A DNA stretch of 64,000 nucleotides from the NCBI RefSeq assembly GCF_013408245.1, contig NZ_JACBYS010000001.1, forward strand, positions 1,674,001 through 1,738,000. The letters run 5' to 3'. A program made the translations under genes and the position numbers. Positions 26,086 to 34,271 of the stretch are shown in pieces. The notes under the pieces were generated by a model. The model was not told where the DNA came from and made no database searches. It saw nothing but the letters and a program-made list of their open reading frames with translations. How positions within the stretch are numbered: the first letter of the stretch is position 1; each line of letters begins with the position of its first letter. The DNA comes from Duganella sp. 1224 (GTDB lineage: Bacteria > Pseudomonadota > Gammaproteobacteria > Burkholderiales > Burkholderiaceae_D).

Positions 26086-27678
26086 TTAGATTTCTTCGTA
26101 CAGCGGCAGCGTGAGGAATTCCTCAAACGCCGCCGAGGTCGACATCTGCTCGAAGATTTGCGCCGCCCGTGGGTAGGTCGGGCCGTCGCCGCCGGGCGCG
26201 GCGGCCTGCACCTTAGCCAGCTCCTCCGGAATCATCGCGCGCACCATGTCGGCGGTGACCTTGCGGCCATCGTCCAGCACGCCCTTGTCCGAGCGGATCC
26301 ACTGCCACACTTGCGAGCGGCTGATTTCCGCCGTGGCCGCGTCTTCCATCAGATTGTGGATCGGCACACAGCCGTTGCCGGTCAGCCAGGCGCCCAGGTA
26401 GTGGATGCCGACGTTGATGTTGTAGCGCAGGCCGGCCTCGGTGATCGGCGTTTCCGGCTTGAAGTCCAGCAGCTGCGCGGCGCTCACGTCCACGTCGGGC
26501 CGCTGCTTGTCGATCTGGTTCGGCTTATCGCCCAGCACCTTCTTGAATTCGGCCATCGCCAGGTCGACCAGGCCCGGGTGCGCGACCCAGCCGCCGTCGT
26601 AGCCGTCGGTGGCGTCGCGCGCCTTGTCGTTGCGCACGCCGCCCATGGCAATCTCGTTTTTCTCCGGATCGTTCTTGATCGGGATCAGCGCGGCCATGCC
26701 GCCGATGGCCGGCGCGTTGCGCTTGTGGCAGGTCTTCAGCAGCAGCAAGGCGTAGGCACGCATGAACGGTGCGGTCATCGTCACCTTGGCGCGGTCGGCC
26801 AGGCAGAAGTCCTTGTCCAGCTTGAACTTTTTGATGCACGAGAAAATGTAATCCCAGCGGCCCGCGTTCAGGCCCGCGCTGTGCTCGCGCAGCTCGTACA
26901 GGATTTCGTCCATCTCGAACGCGGCCAGGATGGTTTCGATCAGCACGGTGGCCTTGATGGTGCCTTGCGGCAGGCCCAGTTCCTGCTGCGTCATCACGAA
27001 GATGTCGTTCCACAGGCGCGCTTCCAGGTGCGATTCCATTTTCGGCAGGTAGAAGTACGGGCCGGCGCCGCGCGCCAGTTGTTCCTTGGCGTTGTGGAAC
27101 ATGAACAGGGCAAAGTCGAAGATGCCGCCCGAGATGCGCTTGCCGTCCACCAGCACGTGTTTCTCATCCAGGTGCCAGCCGCGCGGACGCACCACCAGCG
27201 TGGCGACCTTGTCGTTCAGCTTGTAGGACTTGCCGTTCTGTTCCAGCGCGATAGTGCCGCGCACGGCGTCCTTCATGTTGATCTGGCCGGTGATCTGGTT
27301 GTCCCAGTTGGGCGTGTTGGAGTCCTCGAAGTCGGTCATGTAGCTGTCCGCGCCCGAGTTCAGGGCGTTGATCACCATCTTGCGCTCGACCGGACCGGTG
27401 ATTTCCACGCGGCGGCATTCCAGCGCCTTGGGAATCGGCGCGATCTTCCAGTCGCCGCTGCGGATGTGCGCGGTTTCGGGCAGGAAGTCGGGGCGCTCGC
27501 CGGCGTCCAGCTTTTTGGCGCGCTCGACACGGACGGCCAGCAATTGCTGGCGGCGCGCCTCAAATTCGCGGCTCAGTTTGGCCACCAGCGCCAGGGCGTC
27601 CGGCGTGAGTATGGTTTCGTAGCCCGGTTTGATGTCGCCGGTGATGTGCATGCCTGCTGGCAGGGGGATGGTGGTCAT
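26086..27678 (-). CDS. aceB: Malate synthase A
   Basis: 530 residues with the start at [14 protein letters not shown]; the longer frame upstream is discarded because GGAG sits eight to nine bases before this ATG and the length then fits MS-A. The family signature region [14 protein letters not shown] is present, as are the TIM-barrel stretches [21 protein letters not shown] and [12 protein letters not shown] (metal-binding acids). It condenses glyoxylate and acetyl-CoA to malate in the glyoxylate shunt. Isocitrate lyase is not in the window. It is divergent from a LysR regulator that may control it. Confidence 0.95.
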   Translation of the reverse strand: MTTIPLPAGMHITGDIKPGYETILTPDALALVAKLSREFEARRQQLLAVRVERAKKLDAGERPDFLPETAHIRSGDWKIAPIPKALECRRVEITGPVERKMVINALNSGADSYMTDFEDSNTPNWDNQITGQINMKDAVRGTIALEQNGKSYKLNDKVATLVVRPRGWHLDEKHVLVDGKRISGGIFDFALFMFHNAKEQLARGAGPYFYLPKMESHLEARLWNDIFVMTQQELGLPQGTIKATVLIETILAAFEMDEILYELREHSAGLNAGRWDYIFSCIKKFKLDKDFCLADRAKVTMTAPFMRAYALLLLKTCHKRNAPAIGGMAALIPIKNDPEKNEIAMGGVRNDKARDATDGYDGGWVAHPGLVDLAMAEFKKVLGDKPNQIDKQRPDVDVSAAQLLDFKPETPITEAGLRYNINVGIHYLGAWLTGNGCVPIHNLMEDAATAEISRSQVWQWIRSDKGVLDDGRKVTADMVRAMIPEELAKVQAAAPGGDGPTYPRAAQIFEQMSTSAAFEEFLTLPLYEEI

Positions 27679-27717
27679 ACGCTGGTCTCCGTAAAAAAAT
27701 ATTAACGAATCGATGTC

Positions 27718-27746
27718 ATTATAAGCTTGTTGCAATGCGGTGTTTT
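27718..27746 (-). promoter_or_regulatory. Candidate aceB promoter
   Basis: On the minus strand a perfect TATAAT (27723-27718) lies about 40 bases before the aceB start. The matching -35 region (AAAACA, 17-base spacer) is poor, as expected for an activator-dependent promoter. It overlaps the zone facing the divergent LysR gene. Confidence 0.45.
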
Positions 27747-27759
27747 TATAAAGTATATT
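27730..27759 (+). promoter_or_regulatory. Candidate promoter of the LysR gene
   Basis: TTGCAA (27730-27735), an 18-base spacer and TATATT (27754-27759) precede the LysR start by about 78 bases. It overlaps the divergent aceB promoter, the classic arrangement for LysR autoregulation. Weak consensus match. Confidence 0.35.
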
Positions 27760-27837
27760 CACTCGATAGTTATGCAAACAAGACTAAAAATCACTTCATC
27801 TATGCGTTTTTGTAAAAAGTGACGGAGACAAAAATTT

Positions 27838-28749
27838 ATGGGGCAGTTCAGGCAGATTTCCACCTTTGTCGAGGTGGTCGCACGAGGCAGCTTGTCGGCG
27901 GCAGCGCGCGCCGAGGGCATCGCGCCGGCCATGATCGGACGCCGGCTGGATGCGCTGGAGGCGCGGCTGGGCGTCAAGCTGCTGCAACGCACCACGCGCA
28001 AGCTGGCGCTGACTGACGAGGGCGCCGCCTTCCTCGAAGATTGCCAGCGCATCCTGGCCGAGCTGGAGCAGGCGGAGTCGGCCGTGGCGGAGCGCAGTGC
28101 GCACGCCACCGGCCACCTGATGATCTCGGCGCCGGCCGGCTTCGGCCGCCAGCACGTGGCGCCGCTGCTGCCCTCCTTCCTGGCCGAGCACCGCGACGTC
28201 ACGGTCACGCTGAACATGAGCGACCGCGTGGTCGACATCGTTGGCGAAGGCATCGATGTGGCGATCCGCATCGCCAGCCTGTCGGATTCCAACCTGGTCA
28301 GCGTCAAGCTGGCCGACAACGAGCGCGTGGTGGTGGGCGCGCCCGCCTACCTCAAGCGCCACGGCGAACCGAAAACGCTGGCCGACCTGGCCAAACACAA
28401 CTGCCTGGCCATCAGCAGCGAGGGCAGCCAGCGCGGCTGGACCTTCCGCGAAGGCGACAAGAACGTGGTGCTGAAGGTGAACGGCAACATGGCCTGCAAC
28501 GACGGCCAGGTGCTGCACGAATGGGCGCTGGCCGGCAAAGGCCTGGCGTGGCGTTCGATGTGGGAAGTGGGCAGCGCGATTGAAGCCGGCAAGCTGCAGA
28601 CGGTGCTCGACGGCTACGCCGCGCCGGGCAACGATATTTACGCGGTGTTTGCGCAGCGCCGCCATTTGCCGCTACGGATCCGCGCGTTTGTGGATTTCCT
28701 GCGCCACACCTACGCCCAGCCGGACTACTGGCGCAAAGTGAACAGATAA
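27838..28749 (+). CDS. LysR-family transcriptional regulator
   Basis: 303 residues. N-terminal winged helix-turn-helix (FRQISTFVEVVARGSLSAAARAEGI...RRLDALEARLGVKLLQRTTR), then the periplasmic-binding-like effector domain from about residue 90 (GHLMISAPAGFGRQHVAPLL). It is transcribed away from aceB with 159 bases between starts, so it may regulate aceB, but the effector is not known. A bidirectional terminator follows the stop. Confidence 0.92.
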   Translation: MGQFRQISTFVEVVARGSLSAAARAEGIAPAMIGRRLDALEARLGVKLLQRTTRKLALTDEGAAFLEDCQRILAELEQAESAVAERSAHATGHLMISAPAGFGRQHVAPLLPSFLAEHRDVTVTLNMSDRVVDIVGEGIDVAIRIASLSDSNLVSVKLADNERVVVGAPAYLKRHGEPKTLADLAKHNCLAISSEGSQRGWTFREGDKNVVLKVNGNMACNDGQVLHEWALAGKGLAWRSMWEVGSAIEAGKLQTVLDGYAAPGNDIYAVFAQRRHLPLRIRAFVDFLRHTYAQPDYWRKVNR

Positions 28750-28782
28750 AAAAAAATCCTCGGGTACCGAGGATTTCTTGAT
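28750..28782. terminator. Bidirectional terminator between LysR gene and cspA
   Basis: AAATCCTCGG / CCGAGGATTT, a 10-bp stem with a 3-base loop (28754-28763, 28767-28776). It has an A tract on the left, giving a strong U tract for minus-strand transcription from cspA, and a shorter T tract on the right for the plus-strand LysR transcript. Confidence 0.85.
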
Positions 28783-28798
28783 CGTTAGATCCAGCGTA

Positions 28799-29002
28799 TT
28801 ACAGCGGCTGAATGTTCGAAGCTTGCTTGCCTTTAGGGCCGGCAGTTACTTCGAAAGAAACGCGTTGGTTCTCTTGCAGCGACTTGAAGCCAGCCGACTG
28901 AATCGCCGAGAAGTGAGCGAACAGATCTTCGCCGCCTTCGTCAGGGGTGATAAAGCCGAAACCCTTCGAGTCATTGAACCATTTTACGATACCAGTTGCC
29001 AT
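28799..29002 (-). CDS. Cold-shock domain protein (CspA family)
   Basis: 67 residues from [18 protein letters not shown]; the frame extends further upstream but all CspA proteins start here. RNP1 KGFGFI and RNP2 LFAHFSAI are intact. It binds single-stranded nucleic acid and acts as an RNA chaperone. The start is preceded by an AGGAATTG-like site. The ~245-base AT-rich gap upstream probably carries the long 5' leader typical of cold-shock messages. Confidence 0.95.
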   Translation of the reverse strand: MATGIVKWFNDSKGFGFITPDEGGEDLFAHFSAIQSAGFKSLQENQRVSFEVTAGPKGKQASNIQPL

Positions 29003-29248
29003 TACAATTCCTATTTCAGTTAATTTGGGCTTGCGCCCGTGATATCGTTTTTGAGGCAAGAAATACAAACCGTACTACTCTTGAATCTAAACGATGTCGC
29101 ATTATACCCATTTACGAGAGAAAAGCACGTTTTCACGAAAATAAATGCATTGCGCCGCATTTTTTGGTAGAAAACCCTCGCGTGGGCCCGTAAATGTCAC
29201 TATAGACAACTAAATCGTATAGGTTTTGAGGTAGATCAAGCGCACGTT
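29003..29248 (-). promoter_or_regulatory. Probable long 5' leader and promoter region of the cold-shock gene
   Basis: About 245 AT-rich bases without a gene, upstream of cspA. Cold-shock genes usually have leaders of 100-160 bases that act as RNA thermosensors. I could not place a -35/-10 pair with confidence. Confidence 0.4.
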
Positions 29249-29602
29249 TCAATCGAAGGTAGCGGCCTTGGCGTCGCGCAACGCCCAGGCCAGCAATTTC
29301 TCCACTTCCGGCACCACCGGCGGCCAGGCGGCACTGCCGGCCAGCACCGCGCGCACCATCTGCTCGACGCGGCGCGACTCCTGTCCAAACACGGCGTAGC
29401 CAAAGGTGCCGGCCGATCCCGCCACGCCGTGCAGCACCTCGTGCAACTGGTGCAGCGCGGCCTGCGCGGGCTGGTCGCTGTCGGCCAGGCATGCGTCCAG
29501 CGCGGCGCGGATCTTGGCCAGCGTGCCGGGCACGGTGGCGGCAAATTTTTCGTTCAGCGCGGCCAGGCGGGCGCGGAAATCGGGATCGACCGGCGTCGCC
29601 AT
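29249..29602 (-). CDS. Hpt (histidine phosphotransfer) domain protein
   Basis: 117 residues, single Hpt domain. The phospho-acceptor is H58 in EVLHGVAGSAGTFGY, a good match to the HxLxGSAGxFG consensus. The protein is helical throughout with no other domain. It would relay phosphate between hybrid kinases and receivers. It begins one base after the upp stop (TAAGATG), an odd partner for uracil salvage, so co-transcription may be incidental. No receiver protein lies next to it; the hybrid kinase at 10.9-13.1 kb is one possible partner in the window. Confidence 0.85.
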   Translation of the reverse strand: MATPVDPDFRARLAALNEKFAATVPGTLAKIRAALDACLADSDQPAQAALHQLHEVLHGVAGSAGTFGYAVFGQESRRVEQMVRAVLAGSAAWPPVVPEVEKLLAWALRDAKAATFD

Positions 29603-29603
29603 C

Positions 29604-30254
29604 TTATTTGGTCCCGAAGATGCGGTCGCCGGCGTCGCCCAGGCCCGGCACGATGTAAGCGTGGTCGTTCAGGTGGGAGTCCAGCGAGGCGCAGTAGATC
29701 TTCACGTTCGGGTGCGATTTCTGGAACACCTCGATGCCTTCCGGCGCCGCCACCAGCGCCAGGAAGATGATCTGGTCGTCGCCGACGCCGCGTTTTTTCA
29801 GCACGTCCACCGCGTGCACGGCCGAATTGCCGGTCGCCACCATCGGGTCGCACAGGATGAAGGTGCGCTCGGCGGTGTCCGGCAGGCGCACCAGGTATTC
29901 CACCGGCTGGTGGGTTTCCGGGTCGCGGAACACGCCGATGTGGCCAACGCGGGCCGACGGCACCAGGTCCAGCAGGCCGTCGCTCATACCGATGCCGGCG
30001 CGCAGGATGGGCACCACCGCCAGCTTGCGGCCGGCGATCACCGGGGCGTCGATGGTGGTCAGCGGGGTTTCGATGGTGCGCGTGGTCAGCGGCAGGTCGC
30101 GCGTGATTTCGTAACCCATCAGCAGCGTGATTTCCTTGAGCAGGTCGCGGAAGGTGCGGGTCGACGTATCCTTCGAGCGCATGTGGCTCAGTTTGTGCTG
30201 GATCAGCGGATGGTCGGTAATGAACAGGTTAGGAAAACGCGGATCTTGTTTCAT
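29604..30254 (-). CDS. upp: Uracil phosphoribosyltransferase
   Basis: 216 residues. The PRPP-binding loop is [14 protein letters not shown] and the uracil-binding C terminus is [16 protein letters not shown]. It converts uracil and PRPP to UMP in pyrimidine salvage. First gene of a two-gene unit with the Hpt protein. Confidence 0.97.
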   Translation of the reverse strand: MKQDPRFPNLFITDHPLIQHKLSHMRSKDTSTRTFRDLLKEITLLMGYEITRDLPLTTRTIETPLTTIDAPVIAGRKLAVVPILRAGIGMSDGLLDLVPSARVGHIGVFRDPETHQPVEYLVRLPDTAERTFILCDPMVATGNSAVHAVDVLKKRGVGDDQIIFLALVAAPEGIEVFQKSHPNVKIYCASLDSHLNDHAYIVPGLGDAGDRIFGTK

Positions 30255-30305
30255 CGGGTAGCTCTGGTTCAGATAGTTATAGCCGAATTATACAAGCCCG
30301 GCCGC

Positions 30306-31985
30306 CTATTCCACCAATGCCCGCGCCAGGATCGCCGCGCAGTCCACGCCCGACGGCAGCCGTCCGTAGGCGCCGCCCGGCTCGCGTTTCAGGCGCGAGG
30401 CGATGAAGGCCGACGACACGTATGCCGGCGCGTGGCGCAGCAGCAGCGCCGCCTGCACCGCCAGCACCACCCGCTCGGCGCGCACGCGGGCGCCGAACTC
30501 GTCCGGCTGCTGCTGTTGCGCCAGGTCGGCCAGCAAGGTGCTGCGGTAGGCGACGAAGAAGGTATCGCTGTTGCCGGCCTTGGCCAGCTCGGCCGCCAGC
30601 GCCTCCAGCGCTTCCGGGGACTTGCTCAACGCGCGCAGCAGGTCCAGGCACATCACGTTGCCCGAGCCCTCCCAGATCGAATTCACCGGCAGTTCGCGGT
30701 ACAGGCGCGCCAGCGGACCGTCCTCGACATAGCCGCTGCCGCCGATCACCTCCATCGCCTCGGCGCCGAAGGCCGGGCCGCGCTTGCAGATCCAGTATTT
30801 GCCGGCCGGCGTCAGCACCCGCGCCAGCATGGCCTGCGCCGGGTCGGCGGACTCGTCGAAGCAGCGCGCCAGCCGCATGGCGAACACGGTGGCGGCCTCG
30901 GATTCCAGCGCCAGGTCGGCCAACACGTTTTGCATCAGCGGCTGCTCGGCCAGCGGGCGGCCGAACGCCACGCGGCGACGCGCGTGGTGCAGCGCATGGG
31001 TCAGCGCCGCCCGCATCGCGCCGGCACTACCGAGCACGCAATCGAGCCGGGTGTGGCTGCCCATTTCCAGGATGGTCGGGATGCCGCGCCCGGCCTTGCC
31101 GATCAGCCAGCCGTAGGCGCCGGTGAACTCCACTTCCGACGACGCGTTCGAGCGGTTGCCGACCTTGTCCTTGAGGCGCTGCACGCGGATGGCGTTGCGC
31201 TCGCCATTGGGCAGGTAGCGCGGCAGGAAGAAGCACGACAGGCCGGCGCTGCCTTCGCTGTCAGTCTGCGCCAGGATCAGGTGGGCATCGCTTTGCGGCG
31301 CCGAGAAAAACCACTTGTGGCCGACGATGCGGAACACCTCCTCGCCCTCCTCGCCGAACAGCGCGCGCGCCTCCGACGGCGGCACCGGCGCGGCGCGGGT
31401 GGTATTGGTGCGCACGTCCGACCCGCCCTGCTTCTCGGTCATGCCCATGCCGATCAGCGCGCCGTGCTTCTGCTCGATCGGCAGCGAGCGCGGATCGTAT
31501 GCGTTGGAGAGGATTTTCGGCAGCCATTTCAGCGCGATGCGCGGCGCTTGCCTGAGCGCCGGCACCGAGGCATACGTCATGGTCACCGGGCACTGCGAAC
31601 CGTTTTCCACCTGGCCGAACAGCAGGTAGCGGGCCGCGCGCGCCACCTGGGCACCGGCGCCGCCCTGCCATGGCGACGCGTGCGCGCCGTGGCTGATCAG
31701 CAGTTCCATCAGCCGGTGCCAGGCCGGATGGAATTCCACCTCGTCAATGCGGCGTCCTGCGCGGTCGAAATTATGCAGGCTGGGGCCGTAGAGGTTGGCC
31801 AGCCGCGCCAGGTCCAGCGTGTCCGCCCGGCCCAACTCGGCGCCCAGCGCCTGCAGCGAGGCGACCGCGTCCGCGCCGCCCTCGCGCACCAGCGCTTCCT
31901 GCAGCGCCGGATCGGCCGCGAACAGGTTGATGTTCTCAAACGGCGCAACAGTATTGCGCACTTCGTGGGTCTCGAAAGGCTGCAT
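30306..31985 (-). CDS. AidB-like acyl-CoA dehydrogenase family protein
   Basis: 559 residues with the start at MQPFETHEV, seven bases after GGAG; the frame extends 14 codons further without support. Sequence features match AidB more than short-chain dehydrogenases: EKQGGSDVRTNTTRA, HKWFFSAPQSDAHLILAQ, RLKDKVGNRSNASSEVEF and SIWEGSGNVMCLDLLRA. AidB is an FAD protein of the adaptive response to alkylation damage and binds DNA, although its enzymatic role is debated. Here the divergent neighbours are thiolase-like and crotonase-like genes, which suggests a fatty-acyl-linked role instead. No other Ada-response gene is present. Confidence 0.88.
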   Translation of the reverse strand: MQPFETHEVRNTVAPFENINLFAADPALQEALVREGGADAVASLQALGAELGRADTLDLARLANLYGPSLHNFDRAGRRIDEVEFHPAWHRLMELLISHGAHASPWQGGAGAQVARAARYLLFGQVENGSQCPVTMTYASVPALRQAPRIALKWLPKILSNAYDPRSLPIEQKHGALIGMGMTEKQGGSDVRTNTTRAAPVPPSEARALFGEEGEEVFRIVGHKWFFSAPQSDAHLILAQTDSEGSAGLSCFFLPRYLPNGERNAIRVQRLKDKVGNRSNASSEVEFTGAYGWLIGKAGRGIPTILEMGSHTRLDCVLGSAGAMRAALTHALHHARRRVAFGRPLAEQPLMQNVLADLALESEAATVFAMRLARCFDESADPAQAMLARVLTPAGKYWICKRGPAFGAEAMEVIGGSGYVEDGPLARLYRELPVNSIWEGSGNVMCLDLLRALSKSPEALEALAAELAKAGNSDTFFVAYRSTLLADLAQQQQPDEFGARVRAERVVLAVQAALLLRHAPAYVSSAFIASRLKREPGGAYGRLPSGVDCAAILARALVE

Positions 31986-32059
31986 TTTGTCTCCGTTCAA
32001 ATCGTTGTTGGAAGTTTTCTTGAACAATGCTCAGACTAGCATACTCAAAAGGAGTTTCC

Positions 32060-33250
32060 ATGAGCGAGGCCTATCTTTACGAGGCGTTGCGAACGCCCTG
32101 CGGACGCGGCACGCCGGAGGGCAGCCTGCACAGCGTCAAGCCGATCGCGCTGGTCACCGGGCTGATGCGCGAGCTGCGCGAGCGCCACCAGCTCGATACC
32201 GCGCTCGTCGACGACGTGCTGCTCGGCTGCGCCACCCCGGTGGGCGACCAGGGCGCCGACCTGGCGCGCATCGCCGCGCTGGCCGCCGGCTGGGACTGGA
32301 AAGCGGCCGGCGTCCAGCTGCACCGCTTCGGCGGCGGCGGGCTGGACGCGATCAACCTGGCCGCGCAGAAAGTCCGCTCCGGCTGGGAAGACCTGGTGGT
32401 GGCCGGCGGCGTCGAATCGATGTCGCGCGTGGCGCCGGGCGCGGACGGCGGCGCCTGGTCGCTGGACCCGGCCACCAGTTTGCGCACCGGCTATGTGCCG
32501 GCCGGCGTCAGCGCCGATCTGCTGGCCACGCTTGATGGCTACCCGCGCGAGCAGTTGGACGGCTGGGCGCTGCGCTCGCAGCAACTGGCGGCCGCTGCCA
32601 GCTGTGCCGCCCTGGTGCCGGTGCGCGACCAGAACGGCGTGCTGATCCTGGACCACGACGAATGCCTGAAGCCCGCCACCAGCATCGCGGCGCTGGCCGG
32701 CCTGCGGCCCGCCTTCGACACGCCGGAATCGGCCGGCTTCGACAGCGTGGCGTTGGCCCGCCACCCGCAACTGCGGCAGATCCGCCATCTGCACACGAGC
32801 GGCAACACCGCCTGCGCCGCCGATGGCGCCGCGCTGGCCCTGATCGGCAACGCGGCGGCCGGGGCGCGGCTGGGCATCGCGCCGCGCGCCCGCATCGTCG
32901 CGGCGGCCGTGACCGGCAGCGATCCGACACTGATGCTGGCCGGCGCCGCAGCGGCCGCGCGCAAGGCGCTGCGCCACGCCGGGCTGTCGGTCCACCAGAT
33001 CGACCTGTTTGAAATCGGCGAAACCTGCGCCGCCGCCGTGCTGCGCTGCGTGCGCGAACTGGAGATCGCGGCCGACAAGGTCAACCTCCACGGCGGCGCC
33101 ATCGCGCTGGGCGATCCGCTGGGCGCCGGCGGCGCCATGCTGCTGGCGACGCTGCTTGACGCGCTCGACCACCGGCGCCTGCGGCGCGGCCTGGCGGCGC
33201 TGTGCACCGGCGCCGGCATGGGCGTGGCCACCATCATCGAACGGGTGTGA
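32060..33250 (+). CDS. Thiolase-fold protein with catalytic residues replaced
   Basis: 396 residues, ATG at 32060 with AAAGGAG upstream. The overall thiolase fold is clear from end to end (LYEALRTPCGRG, VAGGVESMSR, GDPLGAGGAMLLATLL, CTGAGMG). The nucleophile position of FadA-type thiolases (RFCxSGL, Cys91) reads RFGGGGL here, i.e. Gly91. The base in GHPLGASG is Asp352 in GDPLGAGG. Only the second catalytic Cys, C382 in LCTGAGMG, is kept, and the NEAFA motif is altered to GETCA. It cannot act as a normal thiolase and may be a pseudoenzyme or have a changed reaction. It is followed 3 bases later by a crotonase-like gene with equally altered sites. Confidence 0.85.
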   Translation: MSEAYLYEALRTPCGRGTPEGSLHSVKPIALVTGLMRELRERHQLDTALVDDVLLGCATPVGDQGADLARIAALAAGWDWKAAGVQLHRFGGGGLDAINLAAQKVRSGWEDLVVAGGVESMSRVAPGADGGAWSLDPATSLRTGYVPAGVSADLLATLDGYPREQLDGWALRSQQLAAAASCAALVPVRDQNGVLILDHDECLKPATSIAALAGLRPAFDTPESAGFDSVALARHPQLRQIRHLHTSGNTACAADGAALALIGNAAAGARLGIAPRARIVAAAVTGSDPTLMLAGAAAAARKALRHAGLSVHQIDLFEIGETCAAAVLRCVRELEIAADKVNLHGGAIALGDPLGAGGAMLLATLLDALDHRRLRRGLAALCTGAGMGVATIIERV

Positions 33251-33252
33251 GC

Positions 33253-34089
33253 ATGATCACCACCCGCCACAACGGCACCGTCGTCAGCGTGGTGCTGGCC
33301 GCGCGCGCCATCAATCCGCTGAGCCGGCTGTTCCAGCGCGAACTGGCAGCGCTGCTGGAACAGCTGGCGGCCCGGCGCGGCCAGCTGTCGGCGGTCATCC
33401 TCGGCTTTGATGCCGAAGCCGGCGCCACCAGCCACGAGCTGGAACACCTGATGGCGCTGACGCCCGCCCAGGCCGGCGACTGCATGCACATGCTGGACGC
33501 CTACAACGCGCTGCTGCAGCGGCTGGAAACGCTTGGCCTGCCCGTCATCGCCACCCTGGCGGGAGAGGTCAGCGGCCATGCGCTGGGGCTGGCGCTGGCC
33601 TGCCACCGCCGCATCGGCCAGCGCGACGTGCGCCTCAGCCTGCCGCAAGTGCGGCAGGGATTGGCGCCGGTGGGCGGCGAAATCGCCCGCGCCGTGCGCC
33701 TGGCCGGCTTGCGCGCGGCCATGCCGCTGCTGCTGGAAGGCGCCGTGCTGGATGCCGGCATGGCACAACAGGCGGGGCTGCTGCACGCCGTCGCCGCCGA
33801 CGAGGCGGAACTGGCGCGGCTGGCCGCCGCCGTCCAGGGCGGCGCCGCGCGCCAGCCGTGGCGGACGCGCCAGTACCGGCTGCCCGGCGGCGAACTCGAC
33901 TCCGCGCCGCTGCGGGCCCTGCTGCAGACCGCGCCGGCCCAGCTGCGCCAGCGCGCCGGCGGTCCCCATCCGGCGGCGGAAGCCATCCTGTGCGCGATGG
34001 TCGAGGGACTGCGGGTGGACTTCGACAACGCGCTGCGCATCGAGAGCCGCTACTTTTGTCAAACAGCCATCAATCGGGCGCTGCGTTAA
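33253..34089 (+). CDS. Crotonase-fold protein with both catalytic glutamates replaced
   Basis: 278 residues, ATG chosen two bases after the thiolase-like stop. It aligns with enoyl-CoA hydratase: LPVIATLAGEVSGHALGLALA corresponds to the oxyanion-hole and first-Glu region, and RLSLPQVRQGLAP to the second-Glu region. The Glu pair of active hydratases is replaced by Gly112 and Gln132. No 3-hydroxyacyl-CoA dehydrogenase part follows, although the paired gene order resembles fadA-fadB. It may bind acyl-CoA without hydrating it. It is probably one transcription unit with the thiolase-like gene. Confidence 0.8.
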   Translation: MITTRHNGTVVSVVLAARAINPLSRLFQRELAALLEQLAARRGQLSAVILGFDAEAGATSHELEHLMALTPAQAGDCMHMLDAYNALLQRLETLGLPVIATLAGEVSGHALGLALACHRRIGQRDVRLSLPQVRQGLAPVGGEIARAVRLAGLRAAMPLLLEGAVLDAGMAQQAGLLHAVAADEAELARLAAAVQGGAARQPWRTRQYRLPGGELDSAPLRALLQTAPAQLRQRAGGPHPAAEAILCAMVEGLRVDFDNALRIESRYFCQTAINRALR

Positions 34090-34271
34090 GGCGGTTTTTC
34101 ACTCTGGACAGCGGTTTTGGGGACGAACTCAACAGATTTCTTCAAAAGTCGCATGAATGTTGTCTTTTTTCATGTAATTTCACGGGCATCGGTGATACAT
34201 TGCGTTCTGGTTTTGCAAGATTTGCGCCACCAAACAGTTACATGCATAAATTGAAAGAATAGATCTTCGCG

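Noticed and set aside
32060..34089. Annotation as functional fadA/fadB beta-oxidation genes
   Set aside because: Key catalytic Cys, His and both Glu residues are replaced, and the dehydrogenase part of FadB is absent.
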